Assembly (NCBI RefSeq): GCF_003312425.1
Contig: NZ_QNUX01000012.1
Location: 1 to 64,000 of the forward strand
Reading direction: 5' to 3'
Length of the DNA stretch: 64,000 nt
Source of the DNA: Flavobacterium psychrolimnae
Lineage (GTDB): Bacteria; Bacteroidota; Bacteroidia; Flavobacteriales; Flavobacteriaceae
The notes under the pieces are model-generated. The model was given only the letters and a program-made list of their open reading frames with translations. It made no database searches and was not told the DNA's origin. How positions within the stretch are numbered: the first letter of the stretch is position 1; each line of letters begins with the position of its first letter. Position numbers and translations under genes: made by a program. Positions 9,025 through 18,302 of the stretch are shown one piece after another.

Positions 9025-10173
9025 TTACGCTTTCTTACCAAACAAATGCAACAAAACGCTTTTTATTCTGTTCCTGTCATCATCTGTCAGATTAGAACCA
9101 GAAGGCAGACAAAGTCCGTTTTCGAATAACGTTTCAGAAACTGTAGTACCATAATACGGATATTTCTCAAAAATAGGTTGCAAATGCATTGGTTTCCATA
9201 GCGGTCGGGACTCAATATTTTCAGCTTCTAATGCCAATCGCATCGTTTCCCTTGTCATGCCATTAGTTTTTTCAGGATCAACCAATATGGCACTCAGCCA
9301 ATAATTCGCATAATAATCCGCATTAGGAACCGTAAAAACAGTTACACCCGGAATATCGTTAAAAATAGCCACATAAAAATCATGCATCGCTCTGCGATTT
9401 GCTACATGATCGTCCAAGACTTCCATCTGACCGCGGCCAATGCCGGCACATATATTACTCATACGGTAATTATACCCTATTTCACTGTGTTGATAATGTG
9501 GAGCGACATCTCTGGACTGCGTGGCAAAAAATATCGCTTTTTCTTTAAGCGCTGTTGTAGGAGTTACAATAGCTCCGCCGCCTGAAGTAGTGATGATTTT
9601 ATTGCCATTAAAAGACAAAACACCAATGTCACCAAAAGTACCGCATTTCTCTCCTTTATAACTGCTTCCCAAAGCTTCAGCTGAATCCTCTAAAATAGGA
9701 ATACTGTAGGCATCTGCAACAGCACGAACCGCTTCAATTTGATAAGGCACACCATATAAATGAACGGCGATAATGGCTTTGGGTTTGATTCCTTTTACAA
9801 TTTCACTGATAATAGCTTTTTCTAACGCTACAGGACATAAATTCCAAGTATCTAATTCACTGTCAATAAAAACAGGAGTGGCACCTTGATATAATATAGG
9901 GTTTGCTGATGCAGAAAAAGTCATACTCTGACACAAGACAGTATCCCCTGCTTGCACCCCTAACAACACAAGTCCCAAATGAATCGCTGCTGTTCCTGAA
10001 CTCAAAGCACCTACAGCCGAACCATTGGCCAAATACTGTTCTAAATCCTGTTCCATACCGGTTACATTAGGTCCCAACGGGGCAACCCAGTTGGTATCAA
10101 AAGCTTCTTGTACATACTTTTGCTCGCTTCCGCCCATGTGTGGAGAAGAAAGCCATATTTTTGATTTATTCAT
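9025..10173 (-). CDS. pglE: PglE-like UDP-sugar 4-aminotransferase (DegT/DnrJ/EryC1/StrS)
   Basis: PLP enzyme of 382 aa that would transfer an amino group from glutamate to C4 of a 4-keto-6-deoxy sugar nucleotide. The PLP lysine sits in SFNGNKIITTSGGG (about residue 190), with the conserved ILEDSAEALGS near 160. The N-terminus (SSPHMGGSEQKYVQEAF...TNWVAPLG) resembles PglE. It overlaps the upstream PglD-like gene by 8 bp, so the two are probably translated together. With PglC-, PglD- and PglF-like genes it completes a 2,4-diamino-2,4,6-trideoxyglucose module. Confidence 0.85.
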   Translation of the reverse strand: MNKSKIWLSSPHMGGSEQKYVQEAFDTNWVAPLGPNVTGMEQDLEQYLANGSAVGALSSGTAAIHLGLVLLGVQAGDTVLCQSMTFSASANPILYQGATPVFIDSELDTWNLCPVALEKAIISEIVKGIKPKAIIAVHLYGVPYQIEAVRAVADAYSIPILEDSAEALGSSYKGEKCGTFGDIGVLSFNGNKIITTSGGGAIVTPTTALKEKAIFFATQSRDVAPHYQHSEIGYNYRMSNICAGIGRGQMEVLDDHVANRRAMHDFYVAIFNDIPGVTVFTVPNADYYANYWLSAILVDPEKTNGMTRETMRLALEAENIESRPLWKPMHLQPIFEKYPYYGTTVSETLFENGLCLPSGSNLTDDDRNRIKSVLLHLFGKKA

Positions 10174-10786
10174 GTTCTTTGTTATATTTTATAATTTTAC
10201 CTGGATTCCCTACCACAATGGCATAATCTGGCACATCATTAAGAAGTATTGCTCCTGCTCCTATTGTTACCCATTTTCCAATTTTAATTCCCTGAATAAC
10301 TATTGCTCCTATTCCTATATGTGTACCTTCTCCAACTGTCACTCCTCCAGCCAAAGCTGCATTAGGCGAAACGTGGACAAAGTTACCAATTTTACAATCA
10401 TGTTCAATTACGGCTGCAGTATTGATAATACAATGCTGTCCAACTACTGCATCAGCATTAATTATTGCTCCGGCCATAATCACGGAACCTGCACCAATTG
10501 TTGAAAATTCTGAAATGACCGCTGTAGGATGCAAAGCAATGTGGTAATCGCTAACAATTCTATGTACTATTTTTTTTCGAATGGCATTATCTCCAATCGA
10601 TACTATAAACTTTTGCCCGGGTTCCTTGACAAAAGCACCGGAATAAATAACCGGAATTGTAAAAATTTGGTTCATTTTGGGAACATCGTCAATAATAGCG
10701 ATAATAGCCTGTTTATTAGATTGCAAAACATCGATAATTACTTTACAATGTCCGCTAGCTCCATATAAATAAATATTATTTTCCAT
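10166..10786 (-). CDS. pglD: PglD-like sugar-nucleotide N-acyltransferase
   Basis: 206 aa with the two-part PglD/NeuD build: an N-terminal nucleotide-sugar-binding Rossmann domain (LYGASGHCKVIID) and a C-terminal left-handed beta helix of hexapeptide repeats. The catalytic base His is in IEHDC (about residue 128). It would N-acylate the 4-amino sugar made by the PglE-like enzyme. In Campylobacter the product is UDP-N,N'-diacetylbacillosamine. In F. psychrophilum O-polysaccharide a related diamino sugar carries a longer acyl group, so the donor here is open. It overlaps pglC by 11 bp and pglE by 8 bp. Confidence 0.82.
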   Translation of the reverse strand: MENNIYLYGASGHCKVIIDVLQSNKQAIIAIIDDVPKMNQIFTIPVIYSGAFVKEPGQKFIVSIGDNAIRKKIVHRIVSDYHIALHPTAVISEFSTIGAGSVIMAGAIINADAVVGQHCIINTAAVIEHDCKIGNFVHVSPNAALAGGVTVGEGTHIGIGAIVIQGIKIGKWVTIGAGAILLNDVPDYAIVVGNPGKIIKYNKEHE

Positions 10787-11378
10787 TAAATGGCTCTATT
10801 GTGGCGGTATCAGCCGCATTAATCCCTTCACTTTTGATGACTTTCAGAACAGTTTTAAATAGAATTTTTACATCTAAAATAAAGGAGAGATGATCGACAT
10901 ACCAAACATCATATTCAAATTTTTTATCCCATGATATTGCATTTCGCCCATTCACTTGTGCCCAACCGGTTATTCCCGGTCGAACATCATGCCTCCTTTT
11001 TTGAAAATCAGAATACAAATCCAGATAATGAACCAATAACGGTCTTGGCCCTATTAAACTCATCTCCCCTTTCAATACATTAATTAATTGGGGGATTTCA
11101 TCAAGGGATGTTTTCCTAACAAAACTTCCTATGGGAGTCAATCGCTGGGCATCTGACAATAAATTACCATTTGCATCTTTATTGTCATTCATGGTTTTAA
11201 ACTTAATAATCTTGAAAATTACCCCGTCTTTGCCCGGTCGCAACTGAAAGAAAAAAGGTTTACCTTGGTTTGCAAAAAATAAACCAACGGTAGCGAAGAA
11301 AAAAATTGGGCTTAATACTACTAAGCCAAAAAATGCAGCCAGACAATCTAAGACTCTTTTAAAAAAAGATTTATACAT
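10776..11378 (-). CDS. pglC: PglC-like phosphoglycosyl transferase (initiating enzyme)
   Basis: 200 aa, the minimal monotopic phosphoglycosyl transferase form: one N-terminal reentrant helix (about 9-33), then the catalytic domain. The Asp93-Glu94 dyad (SLDEIPQL), GEMSLIGPRP and PGITGWAQVNGRN motifs are all present. It would transfer a sugar phosphate, probably diNAc-bacillosamine phosphate or an analogue, from UDP to undecaprenyl phosphate at the inner membrane, starting the repeat unit. No other initiating transferase is in the window. It overlaps the upstream glycosyltransferase by 8 bp and pglD by 11 bp. Confidence 0.87.
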   Translation of the reverse strand: MYKSFFKRVLDCLAAFFGLVVLSPIFFFATVGLFFANQGKPFFFQLRPGKDGVIFKIIKFKTMNDNKDANGNLLSDAQRLTPIGSFVRKTSLDEIPQLINVLKGEMSLIGPRPLLVHYLDLYSDFQKRRHDVRPGITGWAQVNGRNAISWDKKFEYDVWYVDHLSFILDVKILFKTVLKVIKSEGINAADTATIEPFNGK

Positions 11379-12534
11379 TTTGTTCTAATAGTTTATATTC
11401 TGATAAAATACCCTCCCATACAACTTGTTGTTCATAACGTGAAACAATCATTGCTCTGGCATTGCGTTGCAAATGACTGTAAAAATCACAATCGCTCATC
11501 ATTTTCATCATCGCATCATGAAGTTCAGTAGTATTCTTTACGGGAACAATAACGCCATTTTGTCCATTAATGATAATTTCATTGCTACCGTTGATATTAG
11601 TGACTATACTTGGCAATCCCATGGCACCTGCCTGAAGCACAACATTAGGCAAACCTTCCCGATAACTAGGAAATGCAAGACAATCGCTAATGGCAAGATA
11701 AGGTCTTACGTCTTTTTGAAAACCAACTGAAATAATATTGGAATTGGATGCTATTTCTTGTTGTGTAGCTGGTGTCAGTGGATCTAATTCTGATTCAAAA
11801 GTCCCAACTAACAGCAACCTGACATCCTTAATTTCTGAAGATTTGTTTTTGAAAGCCTCAATTAATTCATTGATGCCTTTGTCACCTACCAAACGCCCTA
11901 TGAAAATAAAAACAAAGTCACCTGCATTTATACCTAACTTACTTCTAAAATTCTGGTTTTGTTGCGGTGAAAAATTTTCAGGATTAAAATAAGCGGTGTC
12001 AATCCCGTTAGAACTACCGTTACCCAGCACTTTTAGTTTATTAGGTTTACAGAATTCTTCTTGAAGGATGATATCCTTTAGCCCAAACGAATTTGGATAA
12101 ATTTTAGTGGCGCAAGCATATGTCGCTCTTTCAACGACATTTAACACTTTTCTTTTACCTCCCGTAGACTCTAATAATGGCAATCCAGCCACAGTGTGTA
12201 GCCGATGCGGAACCCCTGCTAATTTAGCAGCGAACATCCCAAGGGTTCCAGCTTTTGGAGTATGCGTATGTACAATAAATGGTTTTTCTTTTTTAAAAAA
12301 ACAAAACAATTGCCACAGCGATTTTAAGTCTTGCCAAGGTGAAATCACTCGGGTCATCTCAATGGGTACTACTTTAATTCCTTCGTTTTTTGCTACATCA
12401 AATAATTCTGAATTCCCAGAAGACACTCCTATTACCTTATAATATTGTGATATAAAACGATGCTGTCCTTTCAGCAATATTTTAAGCGATAAAGGAACCG
12501 TAGTTACACGGATTAATTTTTGTGTTTTCTCCAT
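11371..12534 (-). CDS. GT4 glycosyltransferase (PglA-like), paralogue A
   Basis: 387 aa, GT-B fold. The N-domain carries HTHTPKAGTLGMFAAKLAGVP as in PglA-type enzymes; the C-domain has FIGRLVGDKGINEL and YREGLPNVVLQAG. The usual EX7E motif reads EX7Q, as in its neighbour. The start ATG at 12534 lies 53 bp inside the upstream gene. It is supported by N-terminal alignment with that paralogue (LIRVTTVPLSL against LIRTATVAMSL) and by an AAAGGAG just before it. It probably adds the second or third sugar to the PglC product; the exact sugar cannot be read from sequence. Confidence 0.85.
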   Translation of the reverse strand: MEKTQKLIRVTTVPLSLKILLKGQHRFISQYYKVIGVSSGNSELFDVAKNEGIKVVPIEMTRVISPWQDLKSLWQLFCFFKKEKPFIVHTHTPKAGTLGMFAAKLAGVPHRLHTVAGLPLLESTGGKRKVLNVVERATYACATKIYPNSFGLKDIILQEEFCKPNKLKVLGNGSSNGIDTAYFNPENFSPQQNQNFRSKLGINAGDFVFIFIGRLVGDKGINELIEAFKNKSSEIKDVRLLLVGTFESELDPLTPATQQEIASNSNIISVGFQKDVRPYLAISDCLAFPSYREGLPNVVLQAGAMGLPSIVTNINGSNEIIINGQNGVIVPVKNTTELHDAMMKMMSDCDFYSHLQRNARAMIVSRYEQQVVWEGILSEYKLLEQNV

Positions 12535-13678
12535 TCTCCTTTCTTTTGTATTCTAACAATAAATGCTCCCAAACCATTTTTTGTTCATAACGAGAGGTAA
12601 TAAACTCTCTCGCATTAAATTTCAGTATTTCGTACAAGCGCTTATCTTTCATGAGTTCCTGCATAGCCTGTTGGAGAGCCACCTTATCTTTTGCTTCAAT
12701 TATTAAACCATTTATCCCTGGCTTTATAATTTCATTCGAACCATTAATATTGGTAACAATAGCAGGTAAACCCATAGCCCCAGACTGAAGTACAACATTT
12801 GGAAATCCTTCACGATAACTTGGAAACACTAAGGCATCACTAATAGCAAAATAAGTACGAACGTCCTTTTTAAAACCAACTGATAGTATAGCATCATTAT
12901 TTTCTATTTCTTTCAAAGTTTGAGAATTCAAACGATCTAAATCTGATTCCAAAGGACCTACCAATACTAATTTTACGTTCTTGTTTTGGTATGTAACCTC
13001 CTTAAACACGGACACCAACTCATTGATTCCCTTATCGCCAACTAAACGGCCAACAAAAATAAAAACAAAATCATTACTATCAATACCCAGCTCTTTTTTT
13101 AAGTCTTCCCGTTCTGATAACAAAACCTGATCTTCAGAAAAATAAGCGGTATCTATACCATTTACATTGCCATTAGCAATAATTTTTAATGGTTTAGAGG
13201 TTATTTTATATTTAATCAAATCGCTTTTAACGCCCTCCCCTTCAGGGAAAATATCAGTCGCGCAAAAACAAATTAAGCAATCCATTAGGATTAAAATCTG
13301 TTGTAAAAAACCTCTTTTTTCGGGAAATATTAACCCGGTAAAAGTATGAATTCGTATTGGAACCCCCGCCATTTTAGCTGCCAACATAGAAAGCAGACCG
13401 GCTTTTGGTGTAATGGAATGTACAATCTGTGGCTTTTCTTTACGGAATAAAAAGTACAATACCCAAAGTGATTTTAAATCTTTCAATAGACTTATATTTC
13501 GTTGGATTTTAACATTTTCAGTGCGTACATTTTCACGCTCACGTACTTCATGCAAATGATGATCCTCTCCGGATACCGCAATGACCTCGTAGTGCTCGTT
13601 TAAAAACGACAACTGCCCTTTGAGAAGGTAATTTAATGACATCGCTACTGTAGCGGTACGGATTAGTTTAGTTTTCAC
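12482..13678 (-). CDS. GT4 glycosyltransferase (PglA-like), paralogue B
   Basis: 398 aa, closely related to the gene downstream along its whole length (HSITPKAGLLSMLAAKMAGVP, FVGRLVGDKGINEL, YREGFPNVVLQSG), so the pair is a tandem duplication. The EX7E motif is again EX7Q. The start is GTG, supported by the paralogue's N-terminus. The C-terminal tail (KENGENTKINPCNYGSFIA) has no counterpart in the paralogue and is read from the overlap with the next gene. The upstream acyltransferase stops 14 bp before the start. Confidence 0.83.
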   Translation of the reverse strand: MKTKLIRTATVAMSLNYLLKGQLSFLNEHYEVIAVSGEDHHLHEVRERENVRTENVKIQRNISLLKDLKSLWVLYFLFRKEKPQIVHSITPKAGLLSMLAAKMAGVPIRIHTFTGLIFPEKRGFLQQILILMDCLICFCATDIFPEGEGVKSDLIKYKITSKPLKIIANGNVNGIDTAYFSEDQVLLSEREDLKKELGIDSNDFVFIFVGRLVGDKGINELVSVFKEVTYQNKNVKLVLVGPLESDLDRLNSQTLKEIENNDAILSVGFKKDVRTYFAISDALVFPSYREGFPNVVLQSGAMGLPAIVTNINGSNEIIKPGINGLIIEAKDKVALQQAMQELMKDKRLYEILKFNAREFITSRYEQKMVWEHLLLEYKRKENGENTKINPCNYGSFIA

Positions 13679-13692
13679 TGATAAATATTATT

Positions 13693-14829
13693 TTATTTAT
13701 TCGGTCTTGAAGCAGAACTTTTTACAACCGCAAAATTATTCTTCAATTTTATAAAATATTTTTCAAAATATTCATATGATATATAGGCTAATATAATTGA
13801 AGCCGAAATCACAGAACCATAAACCAAAAAAAGCTTATAATTCTCTTGAAGGTCTATGTATTTAAATAAATTCGAAAAAATAAAAATTATCAACATGTGG
13901 TAAACATAAATTCCATAAGATATTTTTCCAATAAAGTTAAAAAAGGGTAACTCTAGATTAATCAACCTATTTTTAACGTTGATTTGACCTACGATTAAAA
14001 TTAAAGAAATAGCTGTAACTATAGTGGTATCAACAATAGAATTAATAAACTTAATATTAAAAGCCATCAGTATCATTATAATCCATGCCAAAAGTTGCGT
14101 GATTTTATTATCAAATAGTTTTAAAAAAAAAGTATTTTTTTCATAAAAAAGTATTGCTCCTAAGCCTCCTACCATCATACAATCAAATCTATTTACTATA
14201 GAAAAAATAGCACTATCCGAAAAAGGATATTTCCACCATAAAAAATACCTAATAACATTGATGACTATTACCGTAGACAAAATAATAGTAAAACTATTTT
14301 GTTTTGTTTTTTTTATCAACCATGGCCAAAATAAGTAAAACTGCTCTTCAACACCTATAGACCAAAAATGAGCAAGAAACGGCAAAGTAAATTCAAAAAC
14401 AAAAGGGATATTTGCCGCAAAGAACAAATAATAAAAAAAAGCATCTAAGCCAATGTTTTCTCCTAGTGATAATATTATTAAAATACATACAAAAAAATAC
14501 ATATAATACACAGGCCAAATTCTTAAAACACGGCGGATATAGAATTTTCTAATACTAATTGGTGCTTTTTTCCTCTCGAGTAATAATAAATAGGTAATTA
14601 GAAACCCACTTAGCACAAAAAATATTGTAACTCCATTTGAACCCAAATTCCAACCATTCGGCAATCCGTTTTTATTTATTCCAAATAAATAAATTTTCAC
14701 ATTAAACCCATTAATCGACCCGGCGATATGGGAAATGACAACGGATAAGGCTGCAATCGATCTTAAACCGTTTAATCCAGAAAGATATACTATATTATTT
14801 TTCATTTGTTGATTCGTATAATTAAACAT
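13693..14829 (-). CDS. Acyltransferase 3 family membrane O-acyltransferase
   Basis: 378 aa, about ten membrane helices, AT3 (OafA-like) family: LSGLNGLRSIAALSVVISH at the N-terminus and FWSIGVEEQFYLFWP in the middle. It would add an acetyl or other acyl group to a sugar of the repeat unit. An in-frame ATG nine codons in (MKNNIVYL) is an equally good start. No SGNH domain, unlike the neighbour at 15307-17193. A glycosyltransferase pseudogene lies directly upstream. Confidence 0.83.
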   Translation of the reverse strand: MFNYTNQQMKNNIVYLSGLNGLRSIAALSVVISHIAGSINGFNVKIYLFGINKNGLPNGWNLGSNGVTIFFVLSGFLITYLLLLERKKAPISIRKFYIRRVLRIWPVYYMYFFVCILIILSLGENIGLDAFFYYLFFAANIPFVFEFTLPFLAHFWSIGVEEQFYLFWPWLIKKTKQNSFTIILSTVIVINVIRYFLWWKYPFSDSAIFSIVNRFDCMMVGGLGAILFYEKNTFFLKLFDNKITQLLAWIIMILMAFNIKFINSIVDTTIVTAISLILIVGQINVKNRLINLELPFFNFIGKISYGIYVYHMLIIFIFSNLFKYIDLQENYKLFLVYGSVISASIILAYISYEYFEKYFIKLKNNFAVVKSSASRPNK

Positions 14830-14853
14830 GTTTATCTTCTATAACTTGAATGA

Positions 14854-15270
14854 CTAAAAATTAATTCTTTCTTGGCGAGTATCTTCTATTGATTGATAAT
14901 AATCACTCTCTTTGAGTAATTTTTTAATTTCTACTGTCAATAATTTAGCATTTCCTTGTTCAAGTAGCGCACCAACATACCCACTATTTCAGATAAACCA
15001 AAAACATTAGTGTATACAAAATGTTTTGCTGAAGGCATACTTTAAATACTGGACAATGACAAACTCTAACATTTAGAAGACAGGACAACGAAATCTGCAG
15101 TTTTCAATAACTACTAAATATCTATACGTTGGACTAAAAATAAAACTCTGTCCTGTGGTTCCAAACCTCGTGCGCATTTTCTACTATCTTTATCTAACAC
15201 TTTTCATCTACCAAAATTATTTTATACTCAAAGGCAAGAAGGTCATTGCTACTTTCACCGTTTTCTGATC
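14854..15270 (-). pseudogene. Decayed GT4 glycosyltransferase fragment
   Basis: No intact frame, but the minus strand translates in pieces to the C-terminal half of a GT4 enzyme like the one at 17193-18302. Readable pieces, from the 5' side, are QDRVLFLVQRIDI, LLKTADFVVLSSK, SLSLSSI, FGLSEIVG and, after a frameshift, VGALLEQGNAKLLTVEIKKLL. They correspond to GRVLFLGQRMDI, LLKTADIVVLSSK, SLSLSSI, PGLSDIVAG and VGVLFECGNAKELATRIERLL of that gene. Several in-frame stops and at least one frameshift break it, and the N-terminal domain is missing. It is flanked by the two acyltransferase genes. Confidence 0.85.
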
Positions 15271-15306
15271 TTTTCTCAAAAATTTTGTGTGTCAAAAAAT
15301 TAATAA

Positions 15307-17193
15307 TCAAAAATATTTGTTTTTTAACAAATAATCTACTATTTGATCTGTCCCATATTTTGTAAAATGGTTGTCATCGAACATATATGGAATATTTTTA
15401 TTAGAATCAAATTTTGTTATTCCTTTCAAATTATATAAATCAACATAATTTTTATCAGGAATTATAGTTTTTAAAAAGATATTCATAAAAGCTGTTTCAT
15501 TTGAAAAGTATTTCGAAAATTCATTGTTATCGTTGATTTTATTGAAAGCTACTACTCGCGGGAAAGTGGTTGTATATGATTCCGTCTGACCTAAAATTAA
15601 AAATTTGATACCAAATTTTGAATAATAGTTAGTCATTTCTAAAAGTTTCGTTTTAATTTCTTCTTTTTCATAACCCATAACGCTTTGTTTTGCCATCATC
15701 CAATGAACGGATATTAAAACTACATCAATATCCGATGCGTTTTTAGGAATAAAGTCACTGTATAAAAAACTCATTAAATCCCTTGAATCTTTTAAACCTT
15801 TAGGATTTGGAAAAGGAAATGTATAACCCGCACTAACTTCAATTAAATTATAATCTTTTAACTTTTCTCTCAAAGTTTGAGAAAATTGAGCTGAATGACT
15901 ATCACCAATCAATAACATATTTTTTTTGCTCTTATCAATTTTCAAACATTTCTCTTTATTAAAATCTTTTATATTGTCTCCTCCTGTTATAAAACAACCA
16001 CAAGGATTAAACTGCTTATCTTTTTCTGCCTTATGAGCTTCATTATAATTAGCTATTTCAAAGGTTGATGCATCATAAATTGACACTAACTTTGAAAACT
16101 TATTGGTTGGATAATAAAATAAATAAACGGACGACAACGAAATAATTAAAAATAATGGTATTATTACTTTATAAGTAGAAAAACTCTTGTTTTGCTCAAT
16201 AAAATAAAACGACAATACAGAAAAAATTAAAGACAAAAGACACATTGGAATTATGTTTAGCTCATTAGCCACACCATAATACTTAAAAATAATATAAATT
16301 GGCCAATGCCACAAATACAAAGAATAGGATATATTCCCTATAAACTGAATTATTTTATTTTGGAACAATAAAAATTTAATATCCAATCCTAAAATAAAAA
16401 AGGTCGTAATTACAGGTATTAAAGTATATGCCGATGGCCAAATAAAACTCTCATTAATAAGCGGATTACAGAACATCAAAACTGTAAAACAAATGATTAC
16501 CAGAGTTTTTTTCAGAATATCGGACATACTTTTCTTAAGGAAATCGCTATAAAGAAAAGCTAAACCACCGAACATCATCTCCCAAGCACGGGTAGGAAAC
16601 ATATAAAATGAAAAATTATTATGTTCTTTTGTAATTAAAAGAGTAAGAATAAAAGAAGCTAACAATATTCCAAAGTAAATTAATAAAAATTTTCTTCTAA
16701 CAGATTTATATGTTTTTTTTAATAGTAATAAAACAAGTGGATATAGTATATAAAACTGCCATTCAACTGACAATGACCAAGTATGTAATAAAATATTGGC
16801 CTGTGAAGAAAGATCGAAATAATTGATATAAAGCCAATAATAAACATTTGAAATAAAAAAAAGACTCAAAAATGAATATTTACTGTTAAGTCGCGAATCA
16901 CTTGCAAAAAAGAAAATGTTCGAAAGAAGGATAACAAATAATAACAAAACAAGTAACGCTGGCATTAATCTTTGTACCCTTTTTTCATAAAAAATCTTTA
17001 AACTAAAATTTTCTTTGGTAAAACCCTCTAAAATAATTTTAGACATCAAAAAACCAGAAATGACAAAAAAGACATCAACTCCCATAAAGCCACCTGTAAA
17101 AAAAGGAACTTTGAAATGGTATAAAACAACACTTAATACAGACAAAGCTCTCAGAGCCCCAATATCATATCTAAAAATTTTTATTTTGTTCAT
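15307..17193 (-). CDS. AT3-SGNH fusion O-acetyltransferase
   Basis: 628 aa. The N-terminal AT3 membrane domain (GALRALSVLSVVLYHF, GGFMGVDVFFVISGFL, HTWSLSVEWQFYILYP) runs to about residue 360, with a linker leading to a periplasmic SGNH hydrolase-like domain. The nucleophile block is LIGDSHSAQFS (about 428) and the catalytic Asp/His pair is in DDNHFTKYG near the C-terminus. Such fusions acetylate sugars of O-antigens and capsules on the periplasmic side. Its ATG overlaps the TAA of the upstream glycosyltransferase by one base (TAATG), suggesting coupled translation. Confidence 0.88.
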   Translation of the reverse strand: MNKIKIFRYDIGALRALSVLSVVLYHFKVPFFTGGFMGVDVFFVISGFLMSKIILEGFTKENFSLKIFYEKRVQRLMPALLVLLLFVILLSNIFFFASDSRLNSKYSFLSLFFISNVYYWLYINYFDLSSQANILLHTWSLSVEWQFYILYPLVLLLLKKTYKSVRRKFLLIYFGILLASFILTLLITKEHNNFSFYMFPTRAWEMMFGGLAFLYSDFLKKSMSDILKKTLVIICFTVLMFCNPLINESFIWPSAYTLIPVITTFFILGLDIKFLLFQNKIIQFIGNISYSLYLWHWPIYIIFKYYGVANELNIIPMCLLSLIFSVLSFYFIEQNKSFSTYKVIIPLFLIISLSSVYLFYYPTNKFSKLVSIYDASTFEIANYNEAHKAEKDKQFNPCGCFITGGDNIKDFNKEKCLKIDKSKKNMLLIGDSHSAQFSQTLREKLKDYNLIEVSAGYTFPFPNPKGLKDSRDLMSFLYSDFIPKNASDIDVVLISVHWMMAKQSVMGYEKEEIKTKLLEMTNYYSKFGIKFLILGQTESYTTTFPRVVAFNKINDNNEFSKYFSNETAFMNIFLKTIIPDKNYVDLYNLKGITKFDSNKNIPYMFDDNHFTKYGTDQIVDYLLKNKYF

Positions 17194-18302
17194 TATTGTA
17201 ACGCTACTATTTTATATAAATCTATATGTTTTTGAATCATAACTTGGATATCATATTGCTTGGATTTTTCCTGACAGGCACGTACAACTGAATCATAGTA
17301 CATTTTATCATCCAAGAGTCTTTCAATCCTCGTTGCCAATTCTTTTGCATTACCACATTCAAAAAGGACTCCTACTCCTGCTACAATATCCGATAAGCCC
17401 GGTACATCCGAAGCGACAAAAGGTTTTCCTGAAGCCATCCCTTCAATACTGGATAAGGAAAGCCCTTCATATTTAGAAGACAACACAACAATATCAGCCG
17501 TTTTTAAGAGTTGTGGAATGTCCATTCGCTGCCCTAAAAACAAAACTCTCCCTTGTAATCCCAATGCTTCTGTGAGTTCTTCACATTCTTTTTTTAATAC
17601 ACCATCACCTACCAAAATTAATTTGACTTCTGATGGCAATAATTTTAAGGCTTTTAATAATGTAGCATGATCCTTTGGTTCTCTGAATGAAGATACCTGA
17701 ATTATTAGTTTATCATTTGTAGAATCTGTTTCAAAAAAAACCGTTTTAAAGTAAGGTTTAGAATCTTTAATTTTTTCAATCGATACTCCATTAAGTATTA
17801 CTTTTATTTTATTTTTATTTATAAGCGTATGATTTCTAACAATATCAGCTACTTGAATAGTTATAGCCACAACTACTGAAAATTTTCTATAAATAAGTCT
17901 GTCAAAAAAACGGTATAAAAAGCTCCCTTCTATTCTTCTGTTAGAAACACTGTGCTCTGTAAAAATCAACTTACAGTCACTACCCCCCAATATTTTAGCC
18001 ACAACGGTATAATACTGTGCCGGAAATAAATGCACGTGCACCACATCGTATTGTTTTAAATAAGGTCGTAATTTCCAAATGTGAGACAAAGCATAAATAT
18101 CCTTGTAATTATCCGACTCTTTTAAAACGATTACTTTACAGCAATCTAAAGCTTTTAACGCTTTGATAAACTGATGGTTATTGTTCCAAAATACTAATAC
18201 GTCCATATCGATACCTGCCTTACGGTATAATGGAATGGTATCCAGCAATAATTTTTCGGCCCCTCCTGTACCTAACGAATTTATAATTTGCAAAATTTTC
18301 AT
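17193..18302 (-). CDS. GT4 glycosyltransferase
   Basis: 369 aa, GT-B fold. N-terminal IINSLGTGGAEKLLLDTIPL, donor-site block VGDGVLKKECEELTEAL, and the EX7E motif in KYEGLSLSSIEGMASGKP. This is the parent-like copy for the pseudogene at 14854-15270. It overlaps the upstream GT2 gene by 4 bp (ATGA) and the downstream acyltransferase by 1 bp, so it sits in a tightly coupled operon. Retaining cytoplasmic transferase; donor and acceptor unknown. Confidence 0.87.
   Translation of the reverse strand: MKILQIINSLGTGGAEKLLLDTIPLYRKAGIDMDVLVFWNNNHQFIKALKALDCCKVIVLKESDNYKDIYALSHIWKLRPYLKQYDVVHVHLFPAQYYTVVAKILGGSDCKLIFTEHSVSNRRIEGSFLYRFFDRLIYRKFSVVVAITIQVADIVRNHTLINKNKIKVILNGVSIEKIKDSKPYFKTVFFETDSTNDKLIIQVSSFREPKDHATLLKALKLLPSEVKLILVGDGVLKKECEELTEALGLQGRVLFLGQRMDIPQLLKTADIVVLSSKYEGLSLSSIEGMASGKPFVASDVPGLSDIVAGVGVLFECGNAKELATRIERLLDDKMYYDSVVRACQEKSKQYDIQVMIQKHIDLYKIVALQ

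Noticed and set aside
10025..10504. 159-codon plus-strand frame
   Set aside because: Antisense shadow of pglE and pglD, with a low-complexity Cys/Ser/Asn-rich translation.
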